DNA of 64,000 nucleotides from NCBI RefSeq assembly GCF_000015045.1, contig NC_008609.1:2427501-2491500 (forward strand), read 5' to 3'. The stretch is from Pelobacter propionicus DSM 2379. Lineage in GTDB: Bacteria > Desulfobacterota > Desulfuromonadia > Geobacterales > Pseudopelobacteraceae. The notes under the pieces were generated by a model, which did no database searches, was not told where the DNA came from, and was given only the letters and a program-made list of their open reading frames with translations. The position numbers and the translations under genes were made by a program. This document shows, in pieces, positions 47,423-54,829 of this stretch; the stretch's first letter is position 1, and each line of letters starts with the position of its first letter.

Positions 47423-48029
47423 GGGCGATTTCCATGCATTTCAGGATATATTTCTCATCGTGGCTATTCAGGAACTTGCTGACTTCCGGAGCAATCAGGA
47501 CTGGCTGGAGCTTCAAGGAACGGGTGTTATCGAGATATCCGGCTTCGGACAGAATCCGGTAGGCGACCTGACCGACCTTTTTCCTGGTGCTTTGGCTCCA
47601 GGACGCAACTGCCGGGTCGATATGAGCGCATTCGGCCAGAAATGAATCCCATTCCCTCGAAAGGATCTTAGGGTTGAACTCTCGATAATGTCGCTGCAAG
47701 ACCTTGAGCATGAAGTCTCCAAGCAAACGACTGTGCTTGATGGCTGCTGCCATAAGGGACTGAATTGCCACTTCGGTTGTGCCATCCGCTATCATGCTCC
47801 ATAGCTCTCGGGGCATCAATTCCAGGCGCTTCCTGATTAAGGACGACATCCGTTTGGCACTGGCTGGTGAGGTCTTTTGAAGAATGTTATCAATTGCGAT
47901 GGCTTGCCGCCATGCTGTTTCATCCGCGCTCTGTAAAAGTAGTTGCGCGATAGCACGGCTCTCCTTCAGCAGGAGAGAGCCCGCGGTTATCTCGGCATTA
48001 TATAATTGCTGTGCTACATTCAAATGCAA
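47415..48029 (-). CDS. brxA: BREX protein BrxA
   Basis: 204 aa, DUF1819-type; BrxA is a small DNA-binding helical protein in solved cases. Starts with TTG at 48029, only 1 nt after the stop codon of the RHH gene, whose last codons (CCGGAG) form its ribosome site, so expression of brxA is probably coupled to the regulator. NAEITAGSLLLKESRAIAQL is family-like. Confidence 0.92.
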   Translation of the reverse strand: MHLNVAQQLYNAEITAGSLLLKESRAIAQLLLQSADETAWRQAIAIDNILQKTSPASAKRMSSLIRKRLELMPRELWSMIADGTTEVAIQSLMAAAIKHSRLLGDFMLKVLQRHYREFNPKILSREWDSFLAECAHIDPAVASWSQSTRKKVGQVAYRILSEAGYLDNTRSLKLQPVLIAPEVSKFLNSHDEKYILKCMEIAHE

Positions 48030-48030
48030 A

Positions 48031-48255
48031 TTACTCCGGAACTAATGAGATGTTGGCGCTGCTCGGCGAGTCGTCTTGCTTGGTATCATTTTTTTGTTTG
48101 TTGATGGGTATTTCGTTCCGTTGGCAGTGCTGGACAATCAGATATTCAACCATGTTACTGATGCTGCGATGGTCAAGTTCCGCTGCTTTCCGCAGGGCTT
48201 CACGCACTTCAGGAGCGATTCTGAGGTTGAGGTTGGTTGACTTAAGTTGTGCCAT
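48031..48255 (-). CDS. Ribbon-helix-helix (Arc/CopG-like) regulator, first gene of BREX operon
   Basis: 74 aa: KSTNLNLRIAPEVREALRKA and HRSISNMVEYLIVQHC fit an RHH DNA-binding fold; the C-terminus is an acidic, Ser-rich tail. Preceded by AGGAGG. It takes the place where many BREX loci have a WYL-domain regulator (BrxR). Likely autoregulates the operon (inference). Confidence 0.75.
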   Translation of the reverse strand: MAQLKSTNLNLRIAPEVREALRKAAELDHRSISNMVEYLIVQHCQRNEIPINKQKNDTKQDDSPSSANISLVPE

Positions 48256-48279
48256 TTTTTGAACCTCCTAGCTGGTGGC

Positions 48280-48309
48280 AATATACAGCAAATGCACAGC
48301 AGAAGTAAA
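48280..48309 (-). promoter_or_regulatory. Putative promoter of the BREX operon
   Basis: On the minus strand TTTACT (48309-48304), 18-nt spacer, TATATT (48285-48280). The -10 box matches five of six. About 25 nt before the RHH start. Pattern call only. Confidence 0.35.
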
Positions 48310-48483
48310 CTGAGATCAACTTGCAAATCTGATGTCAAAAGTATTTTTTTAATGAAACAGCGTATGCATTACAATTGAAAGGCCATATGAAATCAGCCCG
48401 GCATAGCGACCGGAAGACATACGGAATGTGAATGTATGATAAACTGGTTGAAAATACGCATTGTAGGAAATAGGGGATAATAC

Positions 48484-48774
48484 ATGCCCAAGCTTGATGA
48501 GCATTGTAGAGAGTCACAGAAAACTTTTGGCAAGGATTTTGCTGAAGTTCATACATGGCTGGATGAATTTGCCGGTACTCCTGAATACGGTTTCCGTCAC
48601 CGCAGAAAGAGACATCACGAAGCTGGCATCCGGAAAACAATAGAAATATTTGGTGAGGTTGTGGCCCCTGTGGCTCGACAACATATCGTATCTGATTTGA
48701 AGCAAGAGGGTTGGACTGAGAAGGACCACTTCCCACGGGACGAGGCGGACTATGTTAAGATGGGATTATTCTGA
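48484..48774 (+). CDS. Small conserved hypothetical protein
   Basis: 96 aa, with GGGGATA just upstream. The sequence (MPKLDEHCRESQKTFGKDF, HRRKRHHEAGIRK, then VARQHIVSDLKQEGW) and the ending YVKMGLF suggest a conserved small protein I have seen in accessory regions; no function. Divergent from the BREX operon. Confidence 0.65.
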   Translation: MPKLDEHCRESQKTFGKDFAEVHTWLDEFAGTPEYGFRHRRKRHHEAGIRKTIEIFGEVVAPVARQHIVSDLKQEGWTEKDHFPRDEADYVKMGLF

Positions 48775-48807
48775 GTTTACTTTTCTTGATGCGCTTGTCT
48801 GGCGTTA

Positions 48808-48930
48808 TCACCAATATTTAGAAATAAAGTGGTAAGCCACATAAATCAATGCGATCACTATTGAAAAAAAAGCCACCATTGCAAGAACTATCACTACTTC
48901 AGCAGCTGTGAATCCATTTTCATTTTTCAT
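48808..48930 (-). CDS. 40-aa pilin-like small protein
   Basis: ATG at 48930 with AAGGAG 10 nt upstream. MKNENG then FTAAEVVIVLAMVAFFSIVI: exactly the class III prepilin cleavage pattern G|FTxxE with Glu at +5, and a single hydrophobic helix, ending YHFISKYW. Either a minimal pilin-like protein or a C-terminally lost pseudopilin. Too short for usual ORF calling. Confidence 0.45.
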   Translation of the reverse strand: MKNENGFTAAEVVIVLAMVAFFSIVIALIYVAYHFISKYW

Positions 48931-49120
48931 CTTTGTATCTCCTTAATGTGATAACCAATGCATAGACACTGGTTTTGCTATGCTTCATGAAACGTTGGGC
49001 AACATTGGCCAAGTGAGGTCTTTTGGGTTATATTTCAAACGTTTACTGCAACACTGCTGAATTTACTTTCTGTAAGACCGTTTTGTTGCGAAACAGACCA
49101 CATGGCATTTCCTGTATCAG

Positions 49121-50044
49121 CTACGTGTCCAATCCCAAATCATTTCGCAGCCATCTCGACATCTGAATCAGGCTATCCATTCGATCTGTTTCTTTATACT
49201 GCCTGATCTCATCAAGCAGCACCTGCTTCTGTTCAATAGAAAAGCCACGAATCATATCAATGTAGAAGTAAAGGCCGTTACGGATGGTTTTTAGATTTTT
49301 ACTGAATACCTCAATTCCCTCCAGATCATACAGCTTCAACGCTGCAACTCGTTGAAGCCAGAGGTCGTCACCGTCGAAAAATGGAGTGCCTGCTGGATTC
49401 CGTTGAGCAATCGCCGTAAGCATTTTCTTGCCAGCAGAGTATTTACCAATCATCAGGACACTGAAATAGAGCGCCCTGAATAGTAGGGCAAATCGAAAAC
49501 TCTCCTCTTTGACCACGCAATCTTCATTCATTTGCAGACCATCGCCATTCAGCCACCAGGATATGTAATGTTTTACGAGATGCCTGCACGATGAAAGCAT
49601 GTCAGCAAGCTTTCGCATTTGTTTACTACAGTCCTCCCAGAAATATGTCTCAGCCTCATACAGGATTCCGAGGGAGGCAATATTGAGTCCCGCTGTTGCC
49701 ACTTCAAATGCCTGCCGATTCTCGCTGGAACAGAGTGCTGCAATGGCATCCCGGTAAAGAGGCATTTTTAGCAGCCGTTGGTATGCTGGCGAGGCGAACC
49801 CCTGTTCCAACAGAATTTCCAATCCACGGCATAGCACCACATCGTGTGATACTTCAGAAAAGAACGGCAGTCGTTTTTGTGCCAGAGACCGCTTGAGCCT
49901 ATCCAGTGCGGAAATAAAGTCCTGAGATTCACGCAGGTAAAAATGACGTCCCAGGTTACTCCCCAATTCTTTCATCTGCAGATTTCCCTGCACGTCTTTA
50001 CGTAAAACATAGAGAGCTGTTTCTTCGGTACAATAACCACACAT
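49121..50044 (-). CDS. Hypothetical protein (307 aa)
   Basis: Starts at 50044 behind GGAGGCATC. N-terminal MCGYCTEETALYVLRKDVQG has a Cys pair; the remainder is helical (QEQ/KRSLAQKR and similar) without a known motif. No neighbour coupling. A dyad (50073-50140) sits just upstream and may be its operator. Confidence 0.6.
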   Translation of the reverse strand: MCGYCTEETALYVLRKDVQGNLQMKELGSNLGRHFYLRESQDFISALDRLKRSLAQKRLPFFSEVSHDVVLCRGLEILLEQGFASPAYQRLLKMPLYRDAIAALCSSENRQAFEVATAGLNIASLGILYEAETYFWEDCSKQMRKLADMLSSCRHLVKHYISWWLNGDGLQMNEDCVVKEESFRFALLFRALYFSVLMIGKYSAGKKMLTAIAQRNPAGTPFFDGDDLWLQRVAALKLYDLEGIEVFSKNLKTIRNGLYFYIDMIRGFSIEQKQVLLDEIRQYKETDRMDSLIQMSRWLRNDLGLDT

Positions 50045-50072
50045 GATGCCTCCAGTTGCTATTGTTGTTTCA

Positions 50073-50140
50073 TTTTTTCCCGCAACAGTCCGTTCATTCC
50101 AAAGAAATAGTGTTGTTCTGACATTTGTTGCGGGAAAAAA
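50073..50140. repeat. 15-bp perfect inverted repeat with 38-nt loop
   Basis: TTTTTTCCCGCAACA (50073-50087) and its exact complement (50126-50140). Upstream of the 307-aa gene on the minus strand; could be an operator pair, a terminator for leftward transcription arriving from 50284, or a phage-like repeat. Confidence 0.5.
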
Positions 50141-50283
50141 ACGGACATATAGTCGTTACCCCATGCTGATGAAGCAATAAACGGGTATGGTCGATTCCAG
50201 TGCTGCAATCAATTACAGCCTGACACTACGGCTCCCTCCCCATTCATCTTCACATCAAAAAATCGCAACAATAGCCATGCTTG

Positions 50284-50625
50284 CTATATGTCCACATCTT
50301 CAGGTTCGTCCTGATCGTCGTTGTCCGCACTTTCATTGCCATTAGGAAGGAATTCTTCAAGAATCCTATCCGGTACAAAACGATAGTGGTCGAGGTCGTT
50401 CTCACGGGCAATAAGCAATGAGTTGTTTAAAACTATCAAGGTCCTTCCGTATTCAGAAAGCTCCGTATTGACCTCCTTAAGGAAGGCATCGCTCAGGCGT
50501 GGGACTGCCGCCAGCGAACGGAGCTGTGGCCATGTCAAGCGGTACGGCTCGTCATAGTCCTGGTCAAAACTTAGGTGAAATAACTTGATGAGAATACGTG
50601 CGGTTTCCTCTGCGGTACGTGTCAT
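50284..50625 (-). CDS. Hypothetical acidic protein
   Basis: 113 aa; AAGGAGG precedes the ATG. The middle (YRLTWPQLRSLAAVPRLSDA, then LNTELSEYGRTLIVLNNS) may be a small winged helix; C-terminus acidic (ADNDDQDEPEDVDI). Similar proteins occur on integrative elements (recollection). Function unknown. Confidence 0.6.
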   Translation of the reverse strand: MTRTAEETARILIKLFHLSFDQDYDEPYRLTWPQLRSLAAVPRLSDAFLKEVNTELSEYGRTLIVLNNSLLIARENDLDHYRFVPDRILEEFLPNGNESADNDDQDEPEDVDI

Positions 50626-50796
50626 GGTCAGCCTCCTTGAGTGTGTGTTTTGCGATAAAATCTTGGGCCATCGACAGGATATATCGTGTTGTTCGCACGA
50701 CGAATTGATTCCACGAAAATTAACGGAAATCTAGATAGGGTTCGAAATCTCATGGGCAGCGAATTGCAATGTAATCAGAAGAGGGATTGAAAAAAA

Positions 50797-50925
50797 ATGA
50801 GGTTTGAAACTGCGGAGTTGAAAAAAACTGTAAATAGTAATTTGAAAGTATCAGTTATGAAACGCATCAGAAATAATAACTGTAAATGTATTTCGCATAG
50901 GGACACATGCAAAAATGATAACTAA
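50797..50925 (+). CDS. Possible 42-aa ORF upstream of the HUH gene
   Basis: MRFETAELKKTVNSNLKVSV, then a Cys/Arg/Asn-rich end. A GAGGG lies about 10 nt before, not strong. AT-rich context and no homologue known to me. An imperfect hairpin follows at about 50949-51002. Confidence 0.25.
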   Translation: MRFETAELKKTVNSNLKVSVMKRIRNNNCKCISHRDTCKNDN

Positions 50926-51152
50926 CAACGTTGCTATCATTATGTGTCTCCCCAGGTTTTGTATCAAAAAAAAGAGGGTTTTTTCTACTCTCTTGATGGG
51001 GAAGTAGCATCATTAATCAATTATTAATATATACAAATATAATACTATAAATAGATATATAGGTATAACATACTAGTATAATAAATACACTATAGCATAT
51101 CTACTTTTACACGCAACACAAATAATACATAAATATGTGAATGGGAGAACAT
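50926..51152. other. AT-rich region before the Rep-like gene, hairpin included
   Basis: TCCCCA (50949-50954) and TGGGGA (50997-51002) with inner TCAA/TTGA can pair; then a run of about 130 nt of A/T-rich sequence full of TATA motifs. This is a position where a rolling-circle origin could lie; no iterons or nick site recognised. Confidence 0.35.
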
Positions 51153-51779
51153 ATGAATAATCAAGAATGTAGTAAATCAATAGATGTAGAATCAGAATTG
51201 CCTAAATGTGGTTTCAGTCGTCTCAAACCATTACAACAGTGTATACCTGCTGATTTTTTTAAGTATAATAGGCATAACATATTAACAAATGCGTACAAGC
51301 AACTGGTCCTAGATCAGGGTCCATATTTTTATTTCATTACGTTGACCTTCGCTAGGAACGTAGGTTTTAATTCAATATGCAAATTTACCGGTGATTATAT
51401 CCACTATCACAACAAAGAAATTTTCAATGTTAAGTACAGACCACAGAATAAATATATTCAAGGATTTGCTTTTCTTGAAGATCATCCGAATAAAGATTTT
51501 GGTGATCGTATCCACATTCATCTTCTTATAAAATGCCATTCAAAGTTCAATGAATGGGATAACTTTGATTCTCATACTGAAATTTTCCATACAGCTGCAA
51601 AACAAGTTAAAGACGACAATGGGAGGCCAGTTTTTAATCCCGGGTGCATTGATATTCAGAGGTACAGAGACAGTGGAGCAATAGCATACTGCTTTAAATG
51701 TATTTGGGATGGGAATATTGATCGGGTCAAATTCATCTGCAAGGATGGGTTGTCAGATAACCAATCAATATTATGGTGA
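51153..51779 (+). CDS. HUH endonuclease, Rep/inovirus Gp2-like
   Basis: 208 aa from the ATG at 51153 (GGGAG upstream). The three motifs of rolling-circle replication nucleases are there in order: FITLTF (61-66), HIHLL (121-125, His121 and His123), and AYCFK (Tyr179, Lys182). AT-rich codon use unlike the BREX genes suggests a separate origin such as a plasmid or filamentous phage. Usual inovirus/Rep length is greater, so this may be minimal or incomplete. Confidence 0.65.
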   Translation: MNNQECSKSIDVESELPKCGFSRLKPLQQCIPADFFKYNRHNILTNAYKQLVLDQGPYFYFITLTFARNVGFNSICKFTGDYIHYHNKEIFNVKYRPQNKYIQGFAFLEDHPNKDFGDRIHIHLLIKCHSKFNEWDNFDSHTEIFHTAAKQVKDDNGRPVFNPGCIDIQRYRDSGAIAYCFKCIWDGNIDRVKFICKDGLSDNQSILW

Positions 51780-52266
51780 TTTGCTACCCTTGACATGGAT
51801 CTTCGAGCGTCTCGTTCGGGAAACTCAGCAGTGATTAAACATATGTATTTTAACTTCGTAGAGCGTTGCACGATGGAAGTCAGAAATTCAAGCTAATATG
51901 TTGAAGTTCCAGTTAAAATCATCTCTACAACATCAATGTATAACACTTATATTTTTCTTTATTGCAGAAACTGGACAAGGTTAAATTTCCAAATTGGCGC
52001 GATTGAATGTCCTCAGTTGACAATAGCACTCCAGTGTGTGAAAACCAGCAATATTGTTAACGATGCCAACAACTGGCAGTGGAAATTTTAAACAGGATAA
52101 TTGCTTGATTCGTTACCGTGAGTAATTACTGTAAGAATGAAAAACTCCATACTAGAAAAGCTTGTTGTTTCGAGATCTGAGGGAGTTTAGGCTGCAAAAT
52201 ATTCATTTTTTCAACAAGTTATTTGCCTGCATCGTGCATTATGAAAAAAAACTATTCGGAGGATGT
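51780..52266. other. Gap, no gene recognised
   Basis: 487 nt, AT-rich. An open frame from 52162 continues into the next gene, but the ATG at 52267 is preferred. I see no RNA gene or repeat structure. Confidence 0.3.
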
Positions 52267-53271
52267 ATGTCTAAACCAGCACCTAATATTTTGACACTAT
52301 TTTCTATGCTTTTAGTCGCATTATCAATTAACATTATATTTATTAATAATGTTCAAGCTACAGACTTTATGCACTCTTCAATCGGTAATCCGGCAAGTAT
52401 CGGAACAATTACTATAGAGGAGTTTGTTGATATATTGAAGAATATTAAACTCGCAGATGGATCTCACCCAAAAGTCGGTAACATATATAAGCACAAAAAT
52501 ATTTATTCTCTCGACGCAATAATGAACCAGGGTTCAAAACTACATATTAGATTCGAGCATCTTCTCAACTATTATGGTGAAATGTCTTCATTTAGTGTCA
52601 CTGTGAATGGAAAGACCATTGATCCACAATCTTTTTTAGTAGCAATTTGCAATGTTCCACGCAATGAAACTAAAGCAGATAAAGTTCTCAAAGAAAAACA
52701 AAGGCTTGAAGTTGAAAAAAAAGAAAATGAAAGGGTTGAAAACGCGAGAATAAGTGCTGAGGCCATTGCGAATAGAAATGAAAAGGCACGTTTAAGTAAG
52801 ATTTCAGCTATAGAAGAAGCCAGGCGTGCAATAAATGGTACATTTTCCAGCGAAGGTAAGTATTATGATGGTCACCCAAGTCATCCTGACTTTATAATAT
52901 TTAAAAGCATTGACATTAAAACAGTAAATAATAATACAGCAAGCATACTTTTCAAATCTTTGATGGGTGGTGAAGAGGTATGTCGTTTTATTGATAATAA
53001 TGCTGAAATACAAACAGATTACCATAGTGATACAGATGTTGATTTTACCATCATTGCAAAAGATAAAAATTGTTCGCTGAAGATAACTACTGACCGTCAT
53101 ACATTTCAAATACAATATAGAGGTGACGCATGTGAAAAATTATGTGCAATAAGTGATGATATGAGTTCTCTAAAAAGCTATGTTAGGCCAAACGGATTTT
53201 ATGTCAATAAAGCTAAAGCTGAACAAGCAGAAAAAGAAGAAAAGATTAGAAATGAGAACGTATGGAAATAG
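52267..53271 (+). CDS. Secreted hypothetical protein
   Basis: 334 aa starting at 52267 with CGGAGG 5 nt upstream. Residues 9-32 are a signal peptide (LTLFSMLLVALSINIIFINN, then VQA). There follows a coiled-coil-like Lys/Glu/Arg stretch (about 140-180) and a second, beta-rich half with cysteines (CRFID, KNCSLKI, CEKLCAI). AT-rich like the HUH gene. No family recognised. Confidence 0.65.
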   Translation: MSKPAPNILTLFSMLLVALSINIIFINNVQATDFMHSSIGNPASIGTITIEEFVDILKNIKLADGSHPKVGNIYKHKNIYSLDAIMNQGSKLHIRFEHLLNYYGEMSSFSVTVNGKTIDPQSFLVAICNVPRNETKADKVLKEKQRLEVEKKENERVENARISAEAIANRNEKARLSKISAIEEARRAINGTFSSEGKYYDGHPSHPDFIIFKSIDIKTVNNNTASILFKSLMGGEEVCRFIDNNAEIQTDYHSDTDVDFTIIAKDKNCSLKITTDRHTFQIQYRGDACEKLCAISDDMSSLKSYVRPNGFYVNKAKAEQAEKEEKIRNENVWK

Positions 53272-53452
53272 TGTATTAAACTTGCTATTATCCTCGTATT
53301 TTTGAGCTAGTAGTAGGCCACTGTAGACGTCATCGTAGATCTGCCCACGGTAATTGATGCAAGTGGAAGGTTCAGGGTACCCAAAATCAATCGGAATAGT
53401 TGGTTGTATTGAGTCGTAATGATGGTAGGTTTGCTTTTTAAATGTGTGCGTG

Positions 53453-53497
53453 TATTTCCTACCCGCAGCTGAAAAATTCAGCTGCGGGTAGGAAATA
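53453..53497. terminator. Perfect 21-bp hairpin between convergent genes
   Basis: Arms 53453-53473 and 53477-53497 pair at all 21 positions with a 3-nt AAA loop, centred on CAGCTGAA/TTCAGCTG. It lies between the plus gene ending 53271 and the minus gene ending 53517, so a bidirectional terminator is likely, although no long T-run is present (TAATAAAG to the right, TTTAAATG to the left). Confidence 0.6.
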
Positions 53498-53516
53498 ATA
53501 AAGCACAACTGATCGC

Positions 53517-54329
53517 CTAAGATTTCTCTTGTTTTATTTCGGAATGACATGGCGAGGAAAATGCGTCGGCAAATAACTCTCGTGTATACCCTTTGTATGT
53601 CTTGTCGCCGAACCGAATTTCCTTACTTTGAATGCCATACAATTTCAGGATGTCAGAAATCTGTTTAAAATTGATCTGTTCGCCTTGGTTGTAGGTGGCC
53701 CACAATTTGTTGCGCACGCAAAGTGAGTTGATTAAATCCTCGGAGCGGATTCGATCCTCATAACTGCCTTTAAAAATGTGGTAAATATCATTTAACAACC
53801 GCGGACCAAGGAACTTGGCCTTGTTAATAAACTTCCTTTGTTTCGCAACCTCTTTATCGAGAATACTCATCCGAACATTCAACCGTGAGGCTTCATCTTT
53901 TCTAACATGTTCATAGTCAAGGGGTGGCATAGTGGCAAGACGCGTAATATCGCTGTCTACGTTGTTTACAGAGAATTCATCGGTCAGTCCAACATCTGTC
54001 AGGTCTATTGTTTCAGGGGCAATGTTTGTGTTACTAATCTGGGCACTAGCTAATGCCTCCTTTATTTGGTCCTTCATTTCTTTTAACTTTTTTTTGTAAA
54101 TAGCCTCTTCCTGGTCATCTTTTCTTTTGGGTGCCCATCTTCTGTAGACGCTACCATCATAGCTGCCGTAAAGCCCAACTGCCGGCTCTTCTATATCGAG
54201 GATATACCAACGACGTTCCCCGTTCACATCATAACTTTGCAATTGCCCATTTTTGAAAATATCTTTTTTTGCTGGCGAATCACCAAGTTTGTTCATGCAG
54301 TCAAAAAATCTATCAACATATGGATTCAT
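53517..54329 (-). CDS. DUF3631-containing protein, primase/helicase fragment
   Basis: 270 aa. The C-terminal part (about 185-265: LLNDIYHIFKGSYEDRIRSE, then LCVRNKLWATYNQGEQIN and RFGDKTYKGYTRELF) matches the DUF3631 module at the end of phage-type primase/helicases. The ATPase domain normally before it is missing; the N-terminal part is unknown. Probably a relic or minimised replication protein, co-directional with AlpA and the integrase. Confidence 0.6.
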   Translation of the reverse strand: MNPYVDRFFDCMNKLGDSPAKKDIFKNGQLQSYDVNGERRWYILDIEEPAVGLYGSYDGSVYRRWAPKRKDDQEEAIYKKKLKEMKDQIKEALASAQISNTNIAPETIDLTDVGLTDEFSVNNVDSDITRLATMPPLDYEHVRKDEASRLNVRMSILDKEVAKQRKFINKAKFLGPRLLNDIYHIFKGSYEDRIRSEDLINSLCVRNKLWATYNQGEQINFKQISDILKLYGIQSKEIRFGDKTYKGYTRELFADAFSSPCHSEIKQEKS

Positions 54330-54382
54330 TTAATAACCTCCGAGTTCGTAGTATTCTGGTAGTTTCTAATGTTTGCACATTT

Positions 54383-54556
54383 TTACCCCTCACATTTAGC
54401 AATAAATTCAGCTATTTCTGAATATCTCCAGCAACTACATCTACCCAATTTGATTGGCGCCGGGGCTCTTGAATGGGCAACCCAATCTAACCAAGTACTC
54501 CTCGAAACCGGAATAATCTCTAAAACCTGTTTTAAGCGCAACAACCGGAGTTCCAT
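54383..54556 (-). CDS. AlpA-like excisionase/regulator (57 aa)
   Basis: ATG at 54556 behind AGGGGGAAG. ELRLLRLKQVLEIIPVSRST and WLDWVAHSRAPAPIKLG are the canonical AlpA/excisionase helix-turn-helix pattern, then WRYSEIAEFIAKCEG. Such proteins control integrase expression or excision. It lies 53 nt before the DUF3631 gene; the integrase terminator sits just upstream. Too short for the usual length cut-off. Confidence 0.7.
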   Translation of the reverse strand: MELRLLRLKQVLEIIPVSRSTWLDWVAHSRAPAPIKLGRCSCWRYSEIAEFIAKCEG

Positions 54557-54596
54557 ATTACTTCCCCCTTTTTCGGTTGTCTGTGCGGTGGTTCGA

Positions 54597-54635
54597 CCAA
54601 AAAAAACGGCAATCAGGAGAACCCGATTGCCGTTT
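54597..54635 (-). terminator. Rho-independent terminator after the integrase
   Basis: AAACGGCAATC (54604-54614) and GATTGCCGTTT (54625-54635) pair over 11 bp; on the minus strand eight Ts follow (54606-54599). Downstream of the integrase in its reading direction. Confidence 0.8.
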
Positions 54636-54829
54636 AGTATTGCTAGGAACTTAAACTGACAATCAAGGTGGTAAACTCTTAATTGCCGTTGCCGTGCCGA
54701 AGCTGTGCGTTGACAGATTTAAACTACGAATATGTTATTAGATCATTTCGGAAGAAAAATCAACAGCAATTTTCTTTTTCAGCCTACCCTTCCAACACAA
54801 TAAAATTTAAGAAGTTCGCCTTTATGTAA

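Noticed and set aside
48335-48736. Minus-strand ORF of 133 aa
   Set aside because: Antisense to the supported gene at 48484-48774 with no motif or ribosome site.
53170-53550. Minus-strand ORF of 126 aa
   Set aside because: It covers the 21-bp hairpin and overlaps the ends of two better genes; no family resemblance.
54369-54659. Plus-strand ORF of 96 aa
   Set aside because: It runs through the integrase terminator and is antisense to the AlpA-like gene.
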